Assembly: GCA_038244055.1 (NCBI GenBank)
Contig: JBBRTW010000485.1
Location: 1 to 5,252 of the forward strand
From: DASPKW01 sp038244055
Lineage (GTDB): Bacteria; Planctomycetota; Phycisphaerae; Tepidisphaerales; Tepidisphaeraceae
DNA: 5,252 bases
Direction: 5' to 3'
The translations under genes and the position numbers were made by a program. The number at the start of each line of letters is the position of its first letter. Within the stretch, counting starts at the first letter, position 1. The notes under the pieces are model-generated. The model was not told the DNA's origin and did not search any database. It was given only the letters and a program-made list of their open reading frames with translations. This document shows, piece by piece, positions 1-5,252 of this stretch.

Positions 1-36
1 CCCTCACCCTAACCCTCTCCCGAGTACAGGAGAGGG
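1..36. repeat. Short inverted repeat, possible REP-like element or terminator
   Basis: A perfect 8-bp stem, CCCTCTCC (13-20) and GGAGAGGG (29-36), encloses an 8-nt loop. It is preceded by the related CT-rich sequence CCCTCACCCT (1-10), so the arm is partly repeated. The element lies 27 bp past the stop codon of the minus-strand gene that ends at 64, where an intergenic palindromic repeat or a transcription terminator would be expected. No T-tract follows the stem on the minus strand, so a classical intrinsic terminator is not proven. Similar CCCTC...GAGGG palindromes are common as interspersed repeats in GC-rich bacterial genomes. The element may continue to the left of the window. Confidence 0.5.
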
Positions 37-63
37 AACCGGAACGTTTCAACAGTTTCGTCT

Positions 64-723
64 CTACTTCCCCTCTCGCAATTCAAGCACCACCGTATCA
101 TCCGCCCGGAGATAACCATCAACGATATGCTCGACCCCATCATCGCGAAGGCTAATCGTGAAATGCGCCGGGTTCCCCGGATCGCGCTGGCCGGCGCGGC
201 ATTGGAAGGGGTAGACATCCTCCGTGAAAGGCAAGGTGGCGTTCCATTGCGATTCGCTCAGGAGTCTGGGCCGCGACCACGCCGAGCCGGGCTGGATGAC
301 CGTAATATCGAAGAGTGTGTCGCGGCCGACCCCGCGCGGGTGGCTGGCGGAATTGAACACCTCCACCGCCACCAGTCGCGGGCCCGCATCCGTCTTTTGC
401 AGCTCGCCGAGAAAGGCCGTCGCGATGTTCCGGGATTGGCCGGGAGGCGAAAACAAGGTGTAAAATTGCTTCCAGTCCCCATTCATGACATTCAACCCCG
501 CTCGATTATCCATGACCACTTCCCCCGCCACCCCCCGATGCTCCAGACACCGCCTCTGCGCCTGGATCAGCCGCCCATGATCCCAGGCCGTTCCCGCGAA
601 GCGCGCCCCCAGGATCAGGGCCATTCCGATGGCGGCCCAGGTCAGCCAACGGCGCAGCGAAATCCCCGCCAGCGATCGCCGGCGCGGGGCGTATTCGAGT
701 TGCACAACAGTTCGCTGAGCCAT
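64..723 (-). CDS. Hypothetical membrane-anchored protein
   Basis: I do not recognise a family. The 219-residue reading starts MAQRTVVQLEY. An Arg-rich stretch (about residues 14-25) precedes one hydrophobic segment (about 26-44, WLTWAAIGMALILGARFAG), which suggests a single-pass protein with a short cytoplasmic N-terminus and an exported C-terminal domain of about 170 residues. That domain is a mix of short beta-like stretches and loops. It has only two cysteines (about C59 and C175), which could pair if exported, and an aromatic patch, GDWKQFYTLF, near residues 82-91. The frame is also open seven codons upstream to an ATG at 742-744. I prefer the start at 723 because a TTGACT -35-like box at 763-768 would put the transcription start inside the longer version, but neither start has a good Shine-Dalgarno site. 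It is divergent from the DUF1080 gene and stands alone. Coding status is supported by an uninterrupted frame and a membrane-anchor architecture; function is unknown. Confidence 0.7.
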   Translation of the reverse strand: MAQRTVVQLEYAPRRRSLAGISLRRWLTWAAIGMALILGARFAGTAWDHGRLIQAQRRCLEHRGVAGEVVMDNRAGLNVMNGDWKQFYTLFSPPGQSRNIATAFLGELQKTDAGPRLVAVEVFNSASHPRGVGRDTLFDITVIQPGSAWSRPRLLSESQWNATLPFTEDVYPFQCRAGQRDPGNPAHFTISLRDDGVEHIVDGYLRADDTVVLELREGK

Positions 724-762
724 CCTTGGCACGTTCACCACCATGCATCGCTTGCGAAATCA

Positions 763-768
763 AGTCAA
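763..768 (-). promoter_or_regulatory. Possible -35 box (TTGACT) for the minus-strand membrane protein gene
   Basis: Read on the minus strand this is TTGACT, five of six matches to the sigma-70 -35 consensus, within the 11-mer GGGTTGACTTG (771-761). The identical 11-mer precedes the other minus-strand gene of this window (3109-3099). A -10 hexamer is not convincing: with a 17-nt spacer it would be CATGGT (745-740), three of six matches. The site is 39 nt upstream of the ATG at 723. It is a candidate only, from position and the shared motif. Confidence 0.3.
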
Positions 769-843
769 CCCACAACCGTCCGATCGCGTGCCAGGAACCG
801 GCGCTTCAACACCCTCCACAACTTTCCGGTACAACCTTCAACC

Positions 844-847
844 GGAG
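844..847 (+). promoter_or_regulatory. Ribosome binding site of the DUF1080 gene
   Basis: GGAG lies 10 nt before the ATG at 858 and 13 nt before a second ATG at 861. It decides the start: the reading frame is open upstream to 726, but that extension would bury the signal peptide and has no comparable site. Confidence 0.5.
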
Positions 848-857
848 AACAAATCGC

Positions 858-1907
858 ATGATGATTCGAACCCTCGCCGCGCTGGGCCTATCCATCGCAT
901 CGATCGCCTACCCCGCACTCGCCGCCGACCCCAAGCCGGGCGATAAACCCACCACACCGGCCGTCAAACCCCCTGAAAAACCCAAGCCCAAGGCCTACAC
1001 CACCATCGAAGAGGCCGGCCCGGACTACGCTTTCCAGGGAGAATATGGTGAGGCCGAGGCGGGCAAAGCGCCTTTCGGCGTGCAGGTCATCTCCCTGGGC
1101 GAGGGCAAGTTCCGTGCGGTCGCGTATCCCGGCGGCCTGCCCGGCGCGGGCTGGTCGGGTGAGAAAGCCTCCAAGGTCGCGCTCGATGGCAAGCTCGAAG
1201 CAATTGCGCCGCTGACCCTCTCCGGCAAGGGCGGCGTGACGGCCACAATCGCCAGTGGCGCATCGCTCTCCCTCAAGACAGACAAAGGCGAAACCGTCGA
1301 ACTGAAGAAGATCGAGCGCAAGAGCCCCACGCTGGGCGCGCCCGCGCCGGCCGGCGCGATCGTCCTCTTCGATGGCAAGAGCCTCGACAACTGGCAGGGG
1401 GGTAAGCTCGATCCGCGCGGTTTCCTGGCCGTCCAGGGCGGCGGCGAGCCCAAGACCAAGCAGAAGTTCACCGACTTCACGCTCCACGTCGAATTCGTTT
1501 CCCCCTTCATGCCCACCGCCGGCGGCCAGGGCCGGGGCAATTCCGGCGTCTACCTCCAGAACCGCTACGAGGTGCAGGTGCTCGATTCATTCGCCCTCGA
1601 AGGCGTCGATAACGAATGCGGCGGCATCTACAAGAATGCCGCGCCCAAGGTGAACATGTGCCTCCCGCCGCTGGTCTGGCAGACGTATGAGATCGACTTC
1701 ACCGCCGCCAAATGGGAGGGCGATAAGAAGGTCAAGAACGCGGTGGTGAGCGTCCGCCACAATGGCGTGATGATTCACGAAGGTCTGGAGATCAAGAATC
1801 CCACCGGCGGCAGCGAGAAGGAAGCCCCCGGCCCGGGCTTCATCAAATTCCAGGACCACGGCAATCCGGTGTTCTACCGGAATGTCTGGATCATCGAGAA
1901 GAAGTAG
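858..1907 (+). CDS. Secreted DUF1080 / 3-keto-disaccharide hydrolase-domain protein
   Basis: A 349-residue exported protein. Residues 1-22 form a signal peptide (MMIRTLAALGL..., cleavage expected after ALA, before AD), followed by a Pro/Lys-rich linker to about residue 46. Residues about 48-155 form a Gly-rich, beta-type domain (motifs FGVQVISLGEGKFRAV and YPGGLPGAGW) that I know only as an N-terminal companion of such proteins. The C-terminal domain (about 167-349) matches the DUF1080 / 3-keto-disaccharide hydrolase family (PF06439, concanavalin A-like beta-sandwich). Visible motifs are VLFDGKSLDNW (169-179), RGNSGVYLQ (226-234), YEVQVLDS (237-244), ECGGIY (253-258), VRHNGV and FQDHGNPVFYRNVWI (331-345). 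Known members act on or bind carbohydrates, some cleaving 3-keto-glycosides, and are strongly expanded in planctomycetes and verrucomicrobia. The true substrate cannot be read from sequence. The start was chosen at 858 for the signal peptide and GGAG; 861 is equally possible. It is transcribed alone, divergent from the gene on its left and convergent with ppsR. Confidence 0.92.
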   Translation: MMIRTLAALGLSIASIAYPALAADPKPGDKPTTPAVKPPEKPKPKAYTTIEEAGPDYAFQGEYGEAEAGKAPFGVQVISLGEGKFRAVAYPGGLPGAGWSGEKASKVALDGKLEAIAPLTLSGKGGVTATIASGASLSLKTDKGETVELKKIERKSPTLGAPAPAGAIVLFDGKSLDNWQGGKLDPRGFLAVQGGGEPKTKQKFTDFTLHVEFVSPFMPTAGGQGRGNSGVYLQNRYEVQVLDSFALEGVDNECGGIYKNAAPKVNMCLPPLVWQTYEIDFTAAKWEGDKKVKNAVVSVRHNGVMIHEGLEIKNPTGGSEKEAPGPGFIKFQDHGNPVFYRNVWIIEKK

Positions 1908-1974
1908 ATGGGGCGCTTCGCGCAGATGGCGCATCGCGCACACGGCGCTTTGCGCTGACCGCGCATCGCCGCGC
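1908..1974. other. Convergent intergenic gap with two small GC-rich hairpins
   Basis: This 67-bp gap lies between two convergent genes, where a two-way terminator would be expected. Two small stem-loops are visible: GCGC-TTC-GCGC (1913-1923) and CGGCGC-TTT-GCGCTG (1943-1957, six pairs including one G-T). Neither is followed by a T-run on either strand, so this is at best a weak or factor-assisted terminator. A direct repeat GCGCATCGC also occurs at 1929-1937 and 1961-1969. Confidence 0.3.
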
Positions 1975-3069
1975 CTACCGCCCCTTCCCCAGCCCGAGCA
2001 GCTCCACCACTTTCCCCGCCGTCTCTTCCACGGCGCGCCGGGTGACATCCAGCGTCGGCCAGCCTTTGCCCATGAAAATTTTCCGGCTCCACTCCACTTC
2101 TTCCTGCACGTAATCCAACTGGTTGTAAGTCGTATCCGACATGCCCCATGAATGCTGGCGGTTGGTGCGAATCTCGGAAAGACGCAGCGGATCGATCAGC
2201 AGGCCGACCACCGATTTCTTCATCAGCTCCAGCAACTGCCGCGGCGGAGCAACCGCCTTGGCCAGGCTGACGTTGGCCACCTTATAGCCAAGCTGCGCCA
2301 GGTAAATTGATGTGGGTGTTTTGGAAGTGCGGCTCACCCCCGCCAGCACGATGTCGGCCTCGTGGACCGTATCCAGCCCCAGCCCATCATCGTGTTCCAG
2401 GGTGAATTCCAGGGCCTTGATGCGCTGATGATACTCATCGGAAATATCGTGCAGCAGATGGACGTTCGGCGCGGGCTCGATCCCGGAATTGCCGCGGAGA
2501 AACTCGACGAATTCGCCGGTGAGGTCGCAGGCCGGCATGCCCAGCGCTTCGCAGATGCGGTGGATGACTTCCTTGGAATCGGCCGACACGAAGGCGTGCA
2601 GCACCATGCCGGGAGAATCCTGAACCGCCGCCAGCGCTTCGAGGACGCGCGTGGGCGTGCTGAGAAAGTTATGCCGGCGCACGTCGAACGTGCGCGGCGG
2701 GAACTGGGTCAGGAAGGCCGAGAGCATGTGCTGGCCGAGATTTCCGGTGGAATCGGAGAGAAGGTGGATGCGCGTGAACCGAGCCGGTGCGGAGCCGGCC
2801 GGCGCGGAGCCCGTCGGCGCTATGCCCGCGGCCGGCGCGATGAATTGATGGACCTCCACTTCAGTTACGGCCACGGTTGCCGCCGGGGTTCGGGCGCGCA
2901 ATCTTTTCGCCCTGGCGGGCGGCTTCAGTTTTGGCGCTCTGGCCTTTCCACCGGCCGCTTTCTTCTTCGCGCGCTTTGCGCCCGCGATCTTGCCGCCAGA
3001 GATCTTGCCGCCCATGATCTTGCCGCTCGAACGCGCCTTGCGCATTGCCTTGCTCTTCGATTTCGCCAT
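1975..3069 (-). CDS. ppsR: Pyruvate,phosphate dikinase / PEP synthase regulatory protein (PpsR/DUF299 family) with N-terminal extension
   Basis: Residues about 98-364 form a complete member of the DUF299 kinase/pyrophosphorylase family (about 270 residues, as usual). These cytoplasmic enzymes reversibly inactivate PEP synthase or pyruvate,phosphate dikinase (PPDK) by ADP-dependent phosphorylation of an active-site Thr, and reactivate it by Pi-dependent dephosphorylation, controlling pyruvate/PEP interconversion. Visible signatures are RIHLLSDSTGN (100-110), FTLEHDDG (222-229), the nucleotide-binding loop GVSRTSKTPTSIYLA (244-258), GYKVANV (261-267) and LIDPLRLSEIR (291-301). Which target it has cannot be told, because no ppsA or ppdK is in the window. 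It is odd in having about 97 additional N-terminal residues: a Lys/Ala/Gly-rich tail (1-60, with GGKISGGKIAG repeats) and an Ala/Pro linker (75-97). The ATG at 3069 has no clear Shine-Dalgarno, and no ATG lies between codon 19 and the domain. GTG codons 66 or 71 could be a shorter start. It is monocistronic, convergent with the DUF1080 gene and divergent from the M28 gene. Confidence 0.93.
   Translation of the reverse strand: MAKSKSKAMRKARSSGKIMGGKISGGKIAGAKRAKKKAAGGKARAPKLKPPARAKRLRARTPAATVAVTEVEVHQFIAPAAGIAPTGSAPAGSAPARFTRIHLLSDSTGNLGQHMLSAFLTQFPPRTFDVRRHNFLSTPTRVLEALAAVQDSPGMVLHAFVSADSKEVIHRICEALGMPACDLTGEFVEFLRGNSGIEPAPNVHLLHDISDEYHQRIKALEFTLEHDDGLGLDTVHEADIVLAGVSRTSKTPTSIYLAQLGYKVANVSLAKAVAPPRQLLELMKKSVVGLLIDPLRLSEIRTNRQHSWGMSDTTYNQLDYVQEEVEWSRKIFMGKGWPTLDVTRRAVEETAGKVVELLGLGKGR
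2986..3030 (-). repeat. 15-bp tandem repeat inside the ppsR tail
   Basis: Three adjacent copies begin at 2986, 3001 and 3016 on the plus strand with the shared core GATCTTGCCGC. On the coding strand they encode GGKI/GGKI/SGKI-type units of the lysine-rich tail. The period of 15 bp is five codons, so copy-number changes keep the frame. The repeat suggests that the tail grew by slippage or duplication. Confidence 0.75.
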
Positions 3070-3100
3070 GACGCGATCAGCATCGCCGGCCGGACAAACA

Positions 3101-3106
3101 AGTCAA
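3101..3106 (-). promoter_or_regulatory. Possible -35 box (TTGACT) for ppsR
   Basis: On the minus strand this reads TTGACT inside GGGTTGACTTG (3109-3099), identical to the motif upstream of the other minus-strand gene. It sits 31 nt before the ppsR ATG. Candidate -10 hexamers are weak: GATGCT with a 16-nt spacer has three of six matches. If it is used, the 5' leader would be only a few nucleotides long, which fits the lack of a Shine-Dalgarno site. Confidence 0.35.
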
Positions 3107-3150
3107 CCCGGTTTGTGCGGGCGCGGGCAGGGGCATAGAATCAGCCAATC

Positions 3151-3270
3151 GTAGCACGGGCATCTTGCCCGTGTATGCGACGACCCGATCCAGCGTAGCA
3201 CGGGCATCCTGCCCGTGTATGCGACGACCCGATCCAGCGCAGCACGGGCATCTTGCCCGTGTATGCGACG
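3151..3270 (+). repeat. Tandem GTAG-type palindromic repeats, three copies at 44-bp period
   Basis: Three direct copies start at 3151, 3195 and 3239, exactly 44 bp apart. Each has a four-base head (GTAG, GTAG, GCAG), an 8-bp perfect stem CACGGGCA / TGCCCGTG around a 3-nt loop (TCT, TCC, TCT), and a tail TATGCGACG. The linker ACCCGATCCAGC separates copies 1-2 and 2-3; copy 3 ends after the tail. Stems are at 3155-3173, 3199-3217 and 3243-3261. The head plus hairpin layout matches the REP elements that RAYT transposases (Y1/TnpA-like) are known to be linked to. No RAYT gene is in this window, so mobilisation is inference. The repeat lies in the divergent spacer between ppsR and the M28 gene. 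Confidence 0.85.
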
Positions 3271-3293
3271 CTAAACTTCTCGCAACACCTCCA

Positions 3294-3317
3294 ACACGGG
3301 CAGGATGCCCGTGCCAC
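3294..3317 (-). repeat. Fourth palindromic repeat copy, inverted
   Basis: Read on the minus strand this is GTGG, then CACGGGCA-TCC-TGCCCGTG, then T: the same hairpin as the three copies at 3151-3270 but in opposite orientation and with a GTGG head. It is separated from copy 3 by 23 bp of unrelated sequence. A head-to-head pair of this kind (REP/inverted-REP) is the arrangement often seen in REP clusters. Just beyond it the 10-mer GTGCCACAGG occurs twice (3311-3320 and 3324-3333, 13-bp period), overlapping the end of this copy. Confidence 0.8.
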
Positions 3318-3330
3318 AGGGACGTGCCAC

Positions 3331-3334
3331 AGGA
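3331..3334 (+). promoter_or_regulatory. Ribosome binding site of the M28 lipoprotein gene
   Basis: AGGA is 9 nt before the ATG at 3344, a normal spacing. It overlaps the second GTGCCACAGG repeat (3324-3333), so the probable ribosome binding site derives from sequence flanking the palindromic repeat. Confidence 0.5.
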
Positions 3335-3343
3335 ATCGTCTTC

Positions 3344-5252
3344 ATGTCATTCTTCAATCAACAGTCATCCACCGCCCGCGCATCGTTGAGGCATCTCACG
3401 CTCATCGGCGGGCTGCTGGTCGCGCTGGCCGGGTGCAATTCCGGCGGCGACAGGCCGGTGAATCTGGCCGATCATCTCGCCGATGGGCGCGCGCAAACCG
3501 CCGAGGGCGTCGACGAAGATGCCATGCGCAATGATGTCTACTTCCTCGCCTCCGATCGGTTGGAGGGGCGCGGGCTGGGCACGCCGGGGCTGGAACTGGC
3601 GAGCGATTACATCGCCACGCGCTTCAAGGCGCTGGGGCTGAAAACCGTGGCCGGGCGGGAGGATTATTTCCAGAATTTCGATGTGACGACCATTGAGGGA
3701 AGCTCGGCCGAGACTTGGCTGACGCTCGGCGAGACGACCTGGACAACGGACAAGGGCATCATCCCCTCGCCCATCTCCGCGGATAAGGAATTCAGCGGCA
3801 ATGTGGTTTTCGCGGGCTATGGCATCACCAGCGGCCAGAAGGATTACGATGATTACGCCGGGATCGATGTGAAGGGGAAGATCGTCATGGCCATGCGCTA
3901 TGAGCCGCATAACCCGGTCACCGGCAAGAGCCGCTGGTCGGACAATGGTTGGTCCAACGCCTCGAGCCTGGAAGCCAAGGCGGCGGCCGCCAGCCAGCGC
4001 GGGGCGCTGGCGCTGATCGTCGTCAATCCGCCGGTGCCGAATTTTGGGGATGATCCGCTGCCGGCCATCAAGCCGCAGATGACCCGGCCTGTCAGCATCC
4101 CCGTCCTCTACATCAAGCAAACCGTCGCGGCCGAAGTGCTCAAAGCCGCCAATGCGCCGGGGCTGAAGGAATTGCAGGCGAAGATCGATGAATCGGCCAA
4201 GCCCGCCTCGCAGGCTCTGGGTGATCTGACGATCAAGGGAAAAGTCGCGCTCAAGCGCAGCAAGAAGAACGTTCGCAATGTCATGGCGATGATCCCCGGC
4301 GAAGGACCGGCCGCCGGCGAGTATGTCATCATCGGCGCGCACTACGATCACCTTGGCTGGGGCGGGCCGGGCAGTTTGATGAACACCTCGCTCCTCCAGC
4401 GCATCCCCGGTGTCACCGAGCCGGCCAACGGCAATCCGCACGGCGGCGCGACCCAGCCCGCGACACGCCCGACCACCGCGCCCTCCACGCGACCGGTGGC
4501 CAATCCGCATGGTGAGGCGAATCCGCACGCGGCCAATCCACACGCGGCCGCCGATCCCCATGCCGCGCCAAATGCGAATGAGTTGCTCAACCCGAGCGCA
4601 GCGCCGAATCCCCATGCCGGGCCGGTCACGACAGGACCATCGAACCGCGCCATCCACCACGGCGCGGATGACAACGCCTCCGGCACCGCCGCCATGCTCG
4701 AACTCGCCCGCATCTATTCCCATCGCCCCGCCCCGGCGCGGACGCTGATTTTCGTCTCGTTCACGGCCGAGGAATCCGGCCTGATCGGCTCGGCGCATTT
4801 CGTGAACAATCCGCCGGTGGAGTTGAAGAAAGTCGCGGCGATGTTGAACCTCGACATGGTCGGGCGCGTGCGCAAAAACCTCCTCTACGTCGGCGGTCAG
4901 GGGACGGCCACGCCGCTGGAGCCGATCATCAAGAAGGCGGATCTGGATTCGCCGCTGGAGTTCAAGAACCTCGGCCGCGGCGGGCTGGGTCCGAGTGATC
5001 ACATGTCCTTCGCGACCAAGAAGGTGCCGGTGCTGTTTTTCTTCACGGGGACGCATCCGGATTACCACACCCCGACCGATACCGCCGACAAGATCAACTT
5101 CGACGGCATGGCGCAGGTGGTGCGCTTCTCGGCGGAGGTGGTCGATGATCTGATCAAGATGCCCATGTCCGCCTACGTCGATGCGGCCGACCGCGAATCG
5201 ATGATGTCCCCGCAGCTCAGCGGCGAATCATCCGGCCGGCGCGTCATCCTCG
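3344..5252 (+). CDS. M28 family metallopeptidase, PA-domain lipoprotein (partial, runs off the window)
   Basis: The frame is open from ATG 3344 to the last base (636 codons seen, C-terminus missing). The N-terminus is a lipoprotein signal: hydrophobic residues 18-30 and a lipobox LAGC with the lipidated Cys at 31. Then come the M28 lead-in LASDRLEGRGLGTPG (68-82), a protease-associated (PA) domain (about 140-275, GNVVFAGYG at 152-160), and the catalytic domain (about 305-610). Its predicted two-zinc site is complete: H333 in GAHYDHLG, D442/D443 in HHGADDNASG, the catalytic/ligand pair E476-E477 in FTAEESGLIGS, D504 in NLDMVGR and H575 in DYHTPTDT. Family members are mostly aminopeptidases; the exact substrate is unknown. 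It is odd in that about 80-90 extra residues (345-435, NPH repeats) sit between the first two ligand motifs. Homologues often carry a PDZ domain after this point; here that region is outside the window. The lipoprotein signal and AGGA at 3331 support the start. The long frame antisense to it is not a gene. Confidence 0.93.
   Translation, partial: MSFFNQQSSTARASLRHLTLIGGLLVALAGCNSGGDRPVNLADHLADGRAQTAEGVDEDAMRNDVYFLASDRLEGRGLGTPGLELASDYIATRFKALGLKTVAGREDYFQNFDVTTIEGSSAETWLTLGETTWTTDKGIIPSPISADKEFSGNVVFAGYGITSGQKDYDDYAGIDVKGKIVMAMRYEPHNPVTGKSRWSDNGWSNASSLEAKAAAASQRGALALIVVNPPVPNFGDDPLPAIKPQMTRPVSIPVLYIKQTVAAEVLKAANAPGLKELQAKIDESAKPASQALGDLTIKGKVALKRSKKNVRNVMAMIPGEGPAAGEYVIIGAHYDHLGWGGPGSLMNTSLLQRIPGVTEPANGNPHGGATQPATRPTTAPSTRPVANPHGEANPHAANPHAAADPHAAPNANELLNPSAAPNPHAGPVTTGPSNRAIHHGADDNASGTAAMLELARIYSHRPAPARTLIFVSFTAEESGLIGSAHFVNNPPVELKKVAAMLNLDMVGRVRKNLLYVGGQGTATPLEPIIKKADLDSPLEFKNLGRGGLGPSDHMSFATKKVPVLFFFTGTHPDYHTPTDTADKINFDGMAQVVRFSAEVVDDLIKMPMSAYVDAADRESMMSPQLSGESSGRRVIL
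4433..4615 (+). repeat. NPH-rich degenerate peptide repeat within the M28 gene
   Basis: This region encodes five Asn-Pro-His triplets (residues 364, 387, 393, 398 and 422), one Asp-Pro-His (404) and one Asn-Pro-Ser (416), mostly followed by Ala or Gly. A Thr/Pro-rich stretch (about 370-385) lies between the first and second. The DNA units are similar but not identical (AATCCGCAC, AATCCGCAT, AATCCACAC, GATCCCCAT, AATCCCCAT), so the repeat is maintained at protein level rather than being a fresh tandem duplication. Confidence 0.8.

Noticed and set aside
726..857. N-terminal extension of the DUF1080 protein to the upstream ATG at 726
   Set aside because: It would place 44 non-hydrophobic residues before a clear signal peptide and would overlap the divergent gene's promoter region. 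GGAG at 844 supports 858.
127..861. A 244-residue plus-strand frame opposite the membrane protein gene
   Set aside because: The translation is Arg/Pro/His-rich without domain or signal, whereas the minus strand has a plausible anchor and domain. The frame also runs through the divergent promoter region.
888..1540. Two minus-strand frames (888-1487 and 1025-1540) opposite the DUF1080 gene
   Set aside because: Both are shadows of a well-supported secreted protein. Neither shows a domain or start signal.
1908..1958. Small peptide frame of 16 codons just after the DUF1080 stop
   Set aside because: It begins with the ATG immediately following the TAG, has no ribosome binding site of its own and consists of GC-rich intergenic repeat-like sequence.
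2362..3138. A 258-residue plus-strand frame opposite ppsR
   Set aside because: It is antisense to an unmistakable DUF299 domain and is Arg-rich low-complexity in its second half.
3151..3270. CRISPR array, because of regularly spaced repeats
   Set aside because: The 44-bp period includes near-identical 'spacers' (the linker ACCCGATCCAGC is repeated too), only three units exist, the hairpin is perfect with a GTAG head, and no cas gene is present. A tandem palindromic repeat explains it better.
3165..3389. A 74-residue plus-strand frame across the palindromic repeats
   Set aside because: Its repeated peptide content (ARASCPC, GHLARV) is just translation of the repeat units in several frames, and it has no ribosome binding site. 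It is a spurious ORF.
3365..5068. A 567-residue open frame on the minus strand
   Set aside because: It is antisense to the M28 peptidase, which has complete catalytic motifs and a lipoprotein signal. The translation is Arg/Gly/Ile-rich with no domain, which is typical of GC-rich antisense shadow frames.

Overview
The window looks like ordinary chromosomal DNA from a GC-rich bacterium, most probably a planctomycete (Planctomycetota, possibly the Phycisphaerae side). This is an inference from gene content and style. It rests on a secreted 3-keto-disaccharide hydrolase (DUF1080) protein, a lipoprotein M28 peptidase with Thr/Pro/Ala/His-rich low-complexity segments, a PEP synthase/PPDK regulatory protein with a Lys/Ala-rich tail, weak or absent Shine-Dalgarno sites, and interspersed GTAG-type palindromic repeats. 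No phage, plasmid, transposase, CRISPR, tRNA or rRNA signal is visible.

Layout. Bases 1-63 hold a short inverted repeat (8-bp stem) just past the end of the first gene. Bases 64-723 (minus) encode a small membrane-anchored protein of unknown function. A 134-bp divergent intergenic region separates it from a secreted DUF1080 protein (858-1907, plus). A 67-bp convergent gap with two tiny GC-rich hairpins follows. The next gene (1975-3069, minus) encodes a DUF299/PpsR-type bifunctional kinase/pyrophosphorylase with about 97 extra N-terminal residues. The 274-bp divergent spacer 3070-3343 contains four copies of a palindromic repeat: three direct copies at an exact 44-bp period and one inverted. 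From 3344 to the window end an open reading frame, cut by the edge, encodes a lipoprotein aminopeptidase-like M28 metallopeptidase with a PA domain.

How the genes relate. All four are separate transcription units in alternating orientation (minus, plus, minus, plus), so there is no operon and no sign that they form one system. The DUF1080 protein and the M28 lipoprotein are both exported and fit degradation of polysaccharides and peptides outside the cytoplasm. The PpsR homologue would act in the cytoplasm on the pyruvate/PEP node.

The most unusual points are: the GTAG-headed palindromic repeat cluster next to the start of the M28 gene, whose repeat-like tail supplies its probable ribosome binding site; a roughly 80-90 residue His/Asn/Pro-rich insert between the first two metal-binding motifs of the M28 catalytic domain; and the histone-H1-like N-terminal tail on the PpsR homologue. 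I found no convincing evidence of a previously undescribed multi-gene system.
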